This document shows, piece by piece, positions 1-6,551 of a stretch of DNA of 12,049 nt. The first letter of the stretch is position 1. The number at the start of each line of letters is the position of its first letter. The notes under the pieces are model-generated. The model had not been told where the DNA came from. It saw only the letters and a program-made list of their open reading frames with translations, and did not search any database. The DNA is taken from contig JAJFJX010000091.1 in NCBI GenBank assembly GCA_021773655.1, forward strand, positions 1 through 12,049, given 5' to 3'. The position numbers and the translations under genes were made by a program. This stretch comes from Panacagrimonas sp. (GTDB taxonomy: Bacteria; Pseudomonadota; Gammaproteobacteria; Nevskiales; Nevskiaceae).

Positions 1-1259
1 CTGAAATCGAAACGCACGTCGTCGTCGCCGCAGGCGTGCGGCCGGTCGCGGTCCCGGGGTTCGACCACGACTTCGAACCTGGCATCGGACATGCCCAGTT
101 CGCGCACGCGCAGGGTCACGGCCTCGGCACCTGCGCGCGCCGAGGTCTGACGCGCGCGCCGCAGAGCCAGCGCTGCAACTTGGTAGTCGTCCCGCGCTTG
201 CGCCTGTGCCCGCACCAGCGCTTCGACCTGGGTGCCGGCGGCTTCGCCCTGCTGCAGTTCGGCCTGCAGCGCCTGCAGGCGATCATTGAGCGCCTGTGCC
301 GGCACGCGATGTTTGCGCGCCAGGTCGTGAATCGCAACCAGTCGGGCGTCCAGGTCACGCAGGCGCTCTGGGTCCAGGTCCAGGCGATCAAGCAGCCGCC
401 GCAGCGTATCGGCCGCTTCGCGGATCTGTGCATGGGACGATTCCACCAGCGCCTCGACCTCGGCAAACGCGGGGTGCAGCGGCACCAGTGCTCGCAGTCG
501 CTGCAGGGTCGCGGCGAGCTGGTCGTGGACTGCGCCATCGGCGCCGTAGAGCGCATCCTGTGCCGCGGCGCCCTCCTGCAGCAGGCGCCCTGCATTGGAC
601 AGGCGCCGGTGTTCGATGTCGATCTGCTCGATTTCGTCGGAACCCAGGCGTAGTTGTTCGAGCTCCTGCACCTGGTGTCGCAGGAGTTCGATCTGCTGTG
701 GGTCACGCGCCGCCGCCTGGCGCAAAGCGGCGATTCGACTCTCCAGCTCGCCCCAGGCGCGAGCCTGCCCGGCCACCTGCTGCAACAGCTCCTGATGCTG
801 ACCATAGGCATCCAGCAGGGCACGCTGGACCTCGGGTAGGCGCAGGCTGTGGCTTTCGTTCTGACCGAAGACATCGACCAGGCACTCGCCGAGCTCGCGC
901 AGCTTTCCAGCCGCCACCGGGGTGCCGTTGACGTAGGCGCGGGCGCGGCCTTCGCTCTGCAGCACACGACGCAGCAGGCACTGAGCCGGTTCATCGGGGT
1001 CCAGCAGGGCCTGCGCTTCCAGCCACGCGGCGGCGTTGGAATGGCCGGCCACCGAGAATACGGCGGTGATGTCTGCGCTGCCGGCCCCCGCGCGTACCAG
1101 CGCAGGGTCGGCGCGCATGCCCAGCACCAGGCCCAGGGCATCGATGAGGATCGATTTTCCGGCCCCCGTCTCGCCGCTGAGGACGTTCAGGCCCGGCCCG
1201 AGCTCCAGGCTCAGGTTCTCGATGGTGGCCAGATTGCGGATCTGCAGCTGTTCGAGCAT
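1..1259 (-). CDS. recN: DNA repair ATPase RecN, 3' end cut off by window edge
   Basis: RecN is a cytosolic SMC-like ATPase that acts early in recombinational repair of double-strand breaks. The frame opens at the ATG at 1257-1259 and stays open to base 1, giving about 419 residues; the family is usually about 550. Visible are the N-terminal LEQLQIRNLATIENL, the Walker A motif GETGAGKS at residues 29-36, and the RecN-typical segment LVDVFGQNESHSL. A long Gln/Glu/Arg/Leu-rich stretch follows, as expected for the coiled coil. The C-terminal ABC signature (SGGELSR), Walker B and the rest lie outside the window. It starts 9 nt after the nadK stop, and the gap shows no Shine-Dalgarno, so translational coupling to nadK is inferred. 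I saw no E. coli-type LexA box (CTGT-N8-ACAG) before either gene. Identification is secure; the truncation is only the window edge. Confidence 0.95.
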   Translation of the reverse strand, partial: MLEQLQIRNLATIENLSLELGPGLNVLSGETGAGKSILIDALGLVLGMRADPALVRAGAGSADITAVFSVAGHSNAAAWLEAQALLDPDEPAQCLLRRVLQSEGRARAYVNGTPVAAGKLRELGECLVDVFGQNESHSLRLPEVQRALLDAYGQHQELLQQVAGQARAWGELESRIAALRQAAARDPQQIELLRHQVQELEQLRLGSDEIEQIDIEHRRLSNAGRLLQEGAAAQDALYGADGAVHDQLAATLQRLRALVPLHPAFAEVEALVESSHAQIREAADTLRRLLDRLDLDPERLRDLDARLVAIHDLARKHRVPAQALNDRLQALQAELQQGEAAGTQVEALVRAQAQARDDYQVAALALRRARQTSARAGAEAVTLRVRELGMSDARFEVVVEPRDRDRPHACGDDDVRFDF

Positions 1260-1268
1260 GACGGTGGA

Positions 1269-2165
1269 TCAGACGCGTCCGCGTGGCGCGGTCGGGCCGC
1301 TGCCCCAGCGCAGCTTGTCGCGCAGGATGCCGAAGTAACTGTAGCCGCGCGGATGGATCAGGCGCAGCGGAAGCGGCGCGCGGCGGATTTCGACCTCGTC
1401 GCCGGCGTCCAGCGCCACGCTGCGCTGACCGTCGAAGGTGGCCATGGCGCGGACCCGCTCGACGTCCTGACCGATCACGATGCGGATGCTGTGATCGCTG
1501 CCCACCACGATCGGCCGGTCTGACAAGGTGTGCGGGCAGATCGGAACCATGGCGATGGCCTGTGCGCCCGGGTGGACCAGTGGTCCGCCACCAGACAGCG
1601 CATAGGCGGTCGACCCGGTGGGTGAGGCGACGATGACGCCATCGGCGCGGTGGTTGCTGATGAACTCGTCGTCCAGCCAGGTCTCGAACTCGATCATGCG
1701 GATCGTGGCCTGGTTGCGGATCACCACGTCATTGACGGCCAGATGCGCCAGGCTGTCCCTGGCTGCTGCGCGCTTGACCACCGCTGACAGGATCATCCGG
1801 TCTTCCGGCACGCACTGGCCGTCGATGATCGCGGCCAGATGCTCGTGCATGGTCTCAGGGGCCACGTCCACCATGAAACCGAGGCGTCCCTGGTTGACGC
1901 CCAGCAGCGGCACACCGGCGGGGGCCAGCGCACGGCCGGCGTCCAGCAGGGTGCCGTCGCCGCCGACCACGATCACCAGATCGCAACGCCTTGCCAGCGT
2001 CTCGCGGTCGGACAGCGGCGCCCGGATCACCGACCGCAGCGCCGGGTTGGGCTCCAGCAGCACCTCGCAGTCCAGCTTCTGCAGCGACCGGCACAGGTCA
2101 CGCAACAGTACAAGGTCCGGATCCCGTCGCTTGCCGATGACGCCGACCACGCGAAATGGATTCAT
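1269..2165 (-). CDS. nadK: NAD kinase
   Basis: NadK phosphorylates NAD to NADP in the cytosol with ATP or polyphosphate. The product is 298 residues (E. coli 292). Diagnostic motifs in order are the catalytic/nucleotide motif GGDGT at 68-72, NQGRLGFMVD at 91-100, NDVVI at 145-149, SPTGSTAYALSGGGP from 181, and then PICPHTLSDRPIVV. I chose the ATG at 2163-2165 because MNPFRVVGVIGKRRD matches the family N-terminus. An in-frame GTG at 2196-2198 would add 11 residues with no homology look (MPAIDDFLAAF). No clear Shine-Dalgarno precedes the ATG. It is the first gene of a nadK-recN pair, divergent from hrcA across 134 bp. A TACAGT hexamer in that gap on the minus strand could be a -10 box, but no convincing -35 goes with it. 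All key residues appear intact. Confidence 0.96.
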   Translation of the reverse strand: MNPFRVVGVIGKRRDPDLVLLRDLCRSLQKLDCEVLLEPNPALRSVIRAPLSDRETLARRCDLVIVVGGDGTLLDAGRALAPAGVPLLGVNQGRLGFMVDVAPETMHEHLAAIIDGQCVPEDRMILSAVVKRAAARDSLAHLAVNDVVIRNQATIRMIEFETWLDDEFISNHRADGVIVASPTGSTAYALSGGGPLVHPGAQAIAMVPICPHTLSDRPIVVGSDHSIRIVIGQDVERVRAMATFDGQRSVALDAGDEVEIRRAPLPLRLIHPRGYSYFGILRDKLRWGSGPTAPRGRV

Positions 2166-2230
2166 GAAAGCCGCAAGAAAGTCATCAATGGCTGGCACTG
2201 TACACGCAACGCCCCGGCCGACGCCCTTGC

Positions 2231-2258
2231 TTGACAGGTTGAAATCCCGGGGGATAGC
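2231..2258 (+). promoter_or_regulatory. Candidate sigma-70-type promoter of hrcA
   Basis: A perfect -35 hexamer TTGACA (2231-2236), a 16-nt spacer and a GATAGC -10 (2253-2258; 3 of 6 matches to TATAAT) would start transcription about 35 nt before hrcA. An overlapping GTTGAAA (2238-2244) resembles a sigma-32 -35, but nothing like CCCCATNT follows at the right distance. No CIRCE repeat is present in the 134-bp nadK-hrcA gap, so autorepression by HrcA is not supported here. Confidence 0.45.
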
Positions 2259-2299
2259 GTCGGCTGCGAACCCGCGCCGTCACCGTCCTGCCACCTTCG

Positions 2300-3340
2300 A
2301 TGTCCCGTCCGCTGGATGCCCGTGCTGCCGAACTGCTCAAGCTGCTGGTGGAGCGATATATCCACGACGGCCAGCCGGTGGGATCGCGCACGTTATCGCG
2401 CGCCGGGTCGCTGGTGCTGTCACCGGCCACCATCCGTAACGTCATGGCGGATCTGGACGAACTCGGCCTGGTGGCGTCGCCTCACACCTCGGCCGGGCGG
2501 ATTCCGACCTCGCGCGGTTACCGCTATTTTGTCGACCAGCTGCTGACGCCCGAGCCCCTGGGAGAGCAGGAGCAGGCGCGGATCTCCGAGATTCTGGCCG
2601 GCGGCCCGGCGCGCGCCGAAGAGCTGTTGCAGGCGGCGTCCGGCCTGTTGTCGCAGCTCACGTCGATGGCAGCGGTGGTGACGGTGCCGCGACGCAATCT
2701 GGCGACCTTGCGCCGCATCGAGTTTCTGCCGCTGTCGGGCAACCGGGTCCTGGCCATCCTGGTGGTCAATCAGCACGAGGTCCAGAACCGGGTCATCCAT
2801 ACCGACCGTACCTACGGCGCCGACGAGCTGGAGCATTACGCCAACGCGCTCAACGAGCATTTTTCCGGTCACGACCTGACCTCGCTGCGGCGCAATCTGC
2901 TCGACGAGGCCATGGACGCCCAGAACCGTGTCAACCTGGTGCTGCGAGCCGCAGCCACCATGGCCGCACAGGCGATGGGGGACGCGCCGTCGCCGGGCGA
3001 CTACGTGCTGTCCGGCGGCGCCAACCTGATGGGCTTCCAGGAGCTCGGCGACGTGGCGCGCCTGCGCGGGCTGTTCGAAGTTCTCGATCGCAAGCGCGAG
3101 CTGCTCAACCTGTTCGACCAGTGCCTGGGCGCCGAAGGCGTGCAGATCTTCATCGGCGAAGAATCCGGCTACCGCGTGCTCGACGAAGTCAGCGTGGTCA
3201 CCGCGCCTTACTTCGTCGATGGCCAGATGGCCGGTCGCATCGGTGTCATCGGGCCGACCCGCATGGCCTACAGCCGCATCATTCCCTTGGTCAAGCAGAC
3301 TGCCCGGCTGTTCGGCGCCGGTCTGAGTGAGGAATCCTGA
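2300..3340 (+). CDS. hrcA: Heat-inducible transcription repressor HrcA
   Basis: HrcA binds the CIRCE operator (TTAGCACTC-N9-GAGTGCTAA) and represses chaperone operons; in known systems GroEL assists its folding. The protein is 346 residues, normal for the family. The N-terminal winged helix-turn-helix is clear: ERYIHDGQPVGSRTL from about residue 18, then the signature SPATIRNVMADLDELGLV at 41-58 and TSAGRIPTSRGYRYFVD at 63-79. The C-terminal part carries the usual GGANLMGFQEL, IFIGEESG and IGVIGPTRMAYSRIIPLV stretches. The ATG at 2300 fits the family N-terminus but has no obvious Shine-Dalgarno. In many relatives hrcA heads the grpE-dnaK-dnaJ operon. Here it is a lone gene, cut off from grpE by the inverted fadE. 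No CIRCE site was found in the window, so its targets are presumably elsewhere (inference). Confidence 0.96.
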   Translation: MSRPLDARAAELLKLLVERYIHDGQPVGSRTLSRAGSLVLSPATIRNVMADLDELGLVASPHTSAGRIPTSRGYRYFVDQLLTPEPLGEQEQARISEILAGGPARAEELLQAASGLLSQLTSMAAVVTVPRRNLATLRRIEFLPLSGNRVLAILVVNQHEVQNRVIHTDRTYGADELEHYANALNEHFSGHDLTSLRRNLLDEAMDAQNRVNLVLRAAATMAAQAMGDAPSPGDYVLSGGANLMGFQELGDVARLRGLFEVLDRKRELLNLFDQCLGAEGVQIFIGEESGYRVLDEVSVVTAPYFVDGQMAGRIGVIGPTRMAYSRIIPLVKQTARLFGAGLSEES

Positions 3341-3365
3341 GCGCGCCGGGACGGCCCTGAGGGGC

Positions 3366-3397
3366 GGCGCGCGCGGTGCGCGCGCGCCTTCGGGCGC
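3366..3397. terminator. Nested GC-rich hairpins between convergent hrcA and fadE
   Basis: A perfect 10-bp stem, GGCGCGCGCG (3366-3375) with CGCGCGCGCC (3379-3388), has a 3-nt GTG loop. A second hairpin uses part of its right arm: GCGCC (3384-3388), TTCG loop, GGCGC (3393-3397), which is the very stable C(UUCG)G tetraloop type when read as plus-strand RNA. The two are mutually exclusive. Neither has a T-tract, so simple intrinsic termination is not proven. Position between two converging stop codons (57 bp apart) suggests a shared terminator or a barrier to convergent read-through. Confidence 0.55.
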
Positions 3398-5653
3398 CTA
3401 GGCGTTGACCACGCGTCGATAGGTGTCGGCGGCCTCTTCGTTGTCGCGGGCGAAATAGGCTTCCGGTGCAAAGGTGTCGACCTCGATGGCTTCCATGCGC
3501 GCCTCCAGCGCGTGGCGCAGCAGCGCGGCCTCGCTCTCCTTGATGATGCCGGCCAGCAGCGCTTCTTCGGCCAGTTCGGCCGGCAAGCGGCCGCGCGGCA
3601 GCTTGCGCGCCTTCTGCGCCTTGATGATGCGCTCGGCAGCAGGATGGGCGCGGGTGACGCGGGCAAAGGCGTGCAGCAGCCGGCCCAGGCCAACCGTCTG
3701 GTCCTTCGGCAGGTAGACGCCGTAGGCCAGGCGCCTGAACTGTTCATTGTCGGACTGGATGCACAACGCCGCACGGTGGCTCATGAGGTCGGTGGGTGCG
3801 GCGCCCAGTGGATTCAGGCGCAGCTCGAAGATGCCGACGGTCCCGAGCCACAGGCCGAGTGGGCCGCCGAAGTTGCGGTAGATGTCCTCGAATGCCTGCT
3901 GAATCTTCCACAGCGCGTGGTTGAGCGCGTAGTGGACCATGGGCAGGTCCTGGTGCCGGCGTCCCTCGGCCTCGTAGCGCCGCAGGGTCGACGCGCCCAG
4001 CACCAGCCAGGCCAGGACGTCGGCGTAGCGGCCGGTGAGCTTGCCGCGACGCTTGAGGGTGCCGCCGATGGCAAACATCGCCAGGTCGGTCATCACGCCG
4101 AAGCGGGCGCTGGCCCAGCCCAGGCGTCGGTAATAGCGCCGGGTCTCGGGCGCCACGTCGGGCACCGACACCAGCCATCCACGGGTCAGGTAATGCCCTT
4201 CGGCGCGCAGCAGCCCGAGGCCGAAGTGCCGCATCCAGCCCAGCAGGCTGTTGCGGAACTGTTCGGTGTCGTCCTTCTCCACCGCTTCGACCACCTTGAG
4301 CGCGTAGGGATGGCAGCGGGTGGCGCCCTGGCCGAAAATCATCAGGGTGCGGGTAAGGATATTGGCGCCTTCGACCGTGATGCCCACCGGCGCCGACTTG
4401 TAGCCCATGCCGAGAATGTTGTTGGGCCCCTGCATGACGGCAGCGCCGGCAAACACATCCATGCCGTCGATGGACAGTTGCTGGGCAAGTTCGGTGGTGT
4501 AGGCCTTGAGCACCGCGGAGATCACCGGCGGCTGTTCACCGGCATCGATCGCCGAGCAGCCGAAGATCCGCGATGCTTCGAGCAGATAGCTCAGGCCGGC
4601 CAGGCGGCCGACCTTCTCCTCCACGCCGTCCATGCGACCGATGGGCAGGCCGAACTGCTGGCGCACCATCGAATAGGCGCCGGTGGCCAGCGCCGCCACC
4701 TTGGCACCGCCCACCGCGCCGGCCGGTAACGACACGGCGCGTCCGCCGGCAAGCTGCTGCATCAGCATCTTCCAGCCTTCTCCGGCGCCGTCGGCACCGC
4801 CGATGATGTTGTCCACCGGCACCACCACGTCGCGGCCTTCCAGGGGGCCGTTGTAGAACGGATCTCCGATCGGGTCGTGGTGTTCGCCGCTGGTGAATCC
4901 GGGCGTGCCCTTGCGCACCATCACGCAGGTGATGCCAGGTGCCTTGCCCCGGCCCAGCAACTGTTCCGGGTCGTGCAGGCTGCAGGCGATCGTGCACAGG
5001 TTGGCGATCGGCGCCAGGGTGATGTATCGCTTGCGAAAATTAAGCCGCAGCCTGATCTCGCCATCGGTGTCGCGGAACACTTCGCCGGTGGCCTGGATGG
5101 ACGCGGCGTCGGAACCCGCGGTGAGCTCGGTCAGGCCGAAGCAGGGCACGTAATCGCCGCAGGCAAGCCTGGGCAAGTAATGGTCTTTCTGCGCCTGCGT
5201 GCCGTAATGGATGATCAGTTCGGCGGCGCCCAGCGAGTTCGGGATCACCACCAGGGTGCCGACGGTGTTACAGACCGGGCTGATCTTGGCCAGGATGGTG
5301 CTGATGGCCAGGGTGGAAAACGCCTTGCCGCCGTACTGTCGGGGAATCAGGAACCCCATGAAGCCCTGTTCCTTGATGAATTGCACCACGTCGTCGGGAA
5401 CGCGCTTGGTGCGGCCGATCTGGTAGCGGTCGATCATGCCCAGCAGTTCTTCGACCGGGCCATCCAGGAACGCCTGTTCTTCTTCGGACAGTGTCGAGTA
5501 GGGCGCTTCGAGCAACGCGCGGAAGTCCGCCTTGCCGCGGAAAAAGTCCCCGTCGATCCAGACCGAGCCGGCTTCCAGGGCCTGACGCTCGGTGTCCGAG
5601 ATGCTCGGAAGCATGCGACGCGAACGCATCCAATTCATCAACTGGGCAAACAT
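3398..5653 (-). CDS. fadE: FadE-type acyl-CoA dehydrogenase
   Basis: This FAD enzyme performs the first step of fatty acid beta-oxidation, acyl-CoA to trans-2-enoyl-CoA. It has 751 residues. In order are an N-terminal helical part with GFMGFLIPRQYGG (98-110), the acyl-CoA dehydrogenase middle region CFGLTELTAGSDAASI (171-186), KRYITLAPIA (208-217), and the C-terminal flavin-domain segment TVEGANILTRTLMIFGQG (426-443), with likely catalytic base Glu428 by analogy to the family. A long DUF1974-like C-terminal region follows, typical of gammaproteobacterial FadE. E. coli FadE has 814 residues and begins with a hydrophobic segment. This protein starts after that point (MFAQLMNWMRSRRML) and shows no membrane anchor. 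The start at 5651-5653 is supported by AGGAG 9 nt upstream; the frame stays open further upstream but that part looks non-coding (Pro/Arg/Gly-rich). It lies inverted between hrcA and grpE. Confidence 0.93.
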   Translation of the reverse strand: MFAQLMNWMRSRRMLPSISDTERQALEAGSVWIDGDFFRGKADFRALLEAPYSTLSEEEQAFLDGPVEELLGMIDRYQIGRTKRVPDDVVQFIKEQGFMGFLIPRQYGGKAFSTLAISTILAKISPVCNTVGTLVVIPNSLGAAELIIHYGTQAQKDHYLPRLACGDYVPCFGLTELTAGSDAASIQATGEVFRDTDGEIRLRLNFRKRYITLAPIANLCTIACSLHDPEQLLGRGKAPGITCVMVRKGTPGFTSGEHHDPIGDPFYNGPLEGRDVVVPVDNIIGGADGAGEGWKMLMQQLAGGRAVSLPAGAVGGAKVAALATGAYSMVRQQFGLPIGRMDGVEEKVGRLAGLSYLLEASRIFGCSAIDAGEQPPVISAVLKAYTTELAQQLSIDGMDVFAGAAVMQGPNNILGMGYKSAPVGITVEGANILTRTLMIFGQGATRCHPYALKVVEAVEKDDTEQFRNSLLGWMRHFGLGLLRAEGHYLTRGWLVSVPDVAPETRRYYRRLGWASARFGVMTDLAMFAIGGTLKRRGKLTGRYADVLAWLVLGASTLRRYEAEGRRHQDLPMVHYALNHALWKIQQAFEDIYRNFGGPLGLWLGTVGIFELRLNPLGAAPTDLMSHRAALCIQSDNEQFRRLAYGVYLPKDQTVGLGRLLHAFARVTRAHPAAERIIKAQKARKLPRGRLPAELAEEALLAGIIKESEAALLRHALEARMEAIEVDTFAPEAYFARDNEEAADTYRRVVNA

Positions 5654-5662
5654 CAAATAACA

Positions 5663-5667
5663 CTCCT
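5663..5667 (-). promoter_or_regulatory. Shine-Dalgarno that fixes the fadE start
   Basis: Read on the minus strand this is AGGAG, 9 nt before the ATG at 5651-5653. It is the best ribosome-binding site in the window and argues against a longer FadE starting at the in-frame upstream ATG near 5827. Confidence 0.75.
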
Positions 5668-5701
5668 GTGGCGGTGTTTTCGGGGGCGGCCGGTCCGCGG
5701 G

Positions 5702-5712
5702 CCGATGATCGG
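5702..5712. repeat. Short palindrome upstream of fadE, possible operator
   Basis: CCGATGATCGG is a perfect 5+1+5 palindrome about 50 nt upstream of the fadE start codon, inside the 270-bp fadE-grpE gap. Its place would suit an operator for fadE, but it does not match the E. coli FadR site, and no regulator is encoded nearby. In GC-rich DNA such palindromes also arise by chance. Confidence 0.25.
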
Positions 5713-5764
5713 AGGATCGACCGGCGGGCGAGGCGCGGGCACCAAGGGTACCGCGTGGGGCGCA

Positions 5765-5780
5765 CGGCGCCGGGGCGCCG
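5765..5780. repeat. GC-rich inverted repeat in the fadE-grpE gap
   Basis: CGGCGCC (5765-5771) and GGCGCCG (5774-5780) are perfect 7-bp inverted arms separated by GG. The element sits in the middle of the divergent intergenic region, about 112 nt from fadE and 143 nt from grpE. It could insulate the two promoters or bind a protein; its function is not evident. Confidence 0.25.
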
Positions 5781-5809
5781 GCACCGTCCGCGATTTCAGG
5801 CCGGCAAGG

Positions 5810-5837
5810 ATGAACCCGGGCCGTCAATGCTTACAAT
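5810..5837 (+). promoter_or_regulatory. Weak candidate housekeeping promoter for grpE
   Basis: TACAAT (5832-5837) matches the sigma-70 -10 consensus at 5 of 6 positions, with a poor ATGAAC -35 (3 of 6) 16 nt upstream. It lies just upstream of the sigma-32 candidate and could give basal grpE transcription. Low certainty. Confidence 0.22.
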
Positions 5838-5873
5838 GGCGGTTTGACCGTGGTGCCCGCGTCGCTTCGCACA

Positions 5874-5901
5874 CTTGAATCCGTGGCGGGCGCCGCCATC
5901 A
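5874..5901 (+). promoter_or_regulatory. Candidate sigma-32 heat-shock promoter of grpE-dnaK-dnaJ
   Basis: CTTGAAT (5874-5880), a 13-nt spacer and CGCCATCA (5894-5901) resemble the sigma-32 consensus CTTGAAA-N13-CCCCATNT (6 of 7, and 5 of the 7 defined -10 positions). Transcription would start about 15 nt before the grpE ATG at 5924. No CIRCE inverted repeat overlaps or follows it. Heat control of this operon by sigma-32 rather than by HrcA is therefore the simplest reading (inference). Confidence 0.6.
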
Positions 5902-5923
5902 CCCGTGGTCCAGCCGGTAAACG

Positions 5924-6493
5924 ATGACGAGCGAGATGACTGGAACCCCTGCCCCCCAACAGCCCGCAGACGACACCGCGGCCGATGCTCTGCCGACCCC
6001 CGAGGCCGAACTTGACAGTTGCAAGGCGCAACTGGAGGACGCGCTGGCTCAGCTGGCTGCCGCCCGCGAGGGGCAATTGCGTGCCGTGGCGGATCTGGAC
6101 AACGTCCGCAAGCGGGCCGAGCGCGAAGTCGGCAACGCCACGCGCTACGGCAGCGAGAAACTGCTGGGCGAACTGCTCGGCGTTGCCGACAGCCTGGATC
6201 TGGGCCTGGCCGCAGCGGCCAAGGCCGATGTCCACGCCTCCAGCCTGGCCGAAGGCATGCAGCTGACTTACAAGCAGCTGCTTTCGGTGCTGGAGAAAAA
6301 CGGCGTCAAGCCGGTCGATCCGGCCGGAGAGGTGTTCAATCCCGACTTGCACGAGGCGGTATCGATGCTGCCCTCGGCCGAGGTGGCGCCCAATCACGTG
6401 CTCAACGTCATGCAGAAAGGCTACCGGCTACACGACCGCCTGCTGCGGCCCGCCATGGTGATCGTGGCGCGCGCACCCGACGGCGGGTCTTGA
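5924..6493 (+). CDS. grpE: Nucleotide exchange factor GrpE
   Basis: GrpE is the cytosolic, dimeric exchange factor that removes ADP from DnaK and serves as a thermosensor of the cycle. It has 189 residues (E. coli 197). The acidic, proline-rich N-terminal tail (about 1-30) is followed by a long helix with LRAVADLDNVRKRAEREV (52-69), which forms the coiled-coil dimer in the family. The beta domain carries EVFNPDLHEAVSM and ends in VLNVMQKGYRLHDRLLRPAMVIVA, the family signature. The ATG at 5924 gives MTSEMTG; a second in-frame ATG at 5936 is possible, and neither has a strong Shine-Dalgarno. It is the first gene of grpE-dnaK-dnaJ, with 58 nt to dnaK. In relatives hrcA precedes it; here the upstream neighbour is the divergent fadE. 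Confidence 0.96.
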   Translation: MTSEMTGTPAPQQPADDTAADALPTPEAELDSCKAQLEDALAQLAAAREGQLRAVADLDNVRKRAEREVGNATRYGSEKLLGELLGVADSLDLGLAAAAKADVHASSLAEGMQLTYKQLLSVLEKNGVKPVDPAGEVFNPDLHEAVSMLPSAEVAPNHVLNVMQKGYRLHDRLLRPAMVIVARAPDGGS

Positions 6494-6551
6494 ATCCCGC
6501 CGCCGCAGCAGCAGATTTCGCAGCAATCCTGAATTTTCGGAGCAAGCACCC

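Noticed and set aside
116..1141. A 341-codon minus-strand frame in the left part
   Set aside because: It is one frame away from recN, Arg/Pro/Cys-rich and without motifs. The recN frame with Walker A is correct but has no stop inside the window.
2196..2198. GTG start for nadK, 11 codons upstream of the chosen ATG
   Set aside because: The added residues do not resemble NadK N-termini and neither site has a better ribosome-binding site; the ATG fits the family length.
3512..4729. A 405-codon plus-strand frame inside fadE
   Set aside because: An antisense shadow of fadE, rich in Gly, Ala, Gln and His with no domain signal; the region is explained by the FadE protein.
6489..6515. CTTGAAT at the grpE stop as a sigma-32 -35 for dnaK
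   Set aside because: No CCCCAT-like -10 follows 11-16 nt later; dnaK is better read from the grpE promoter.
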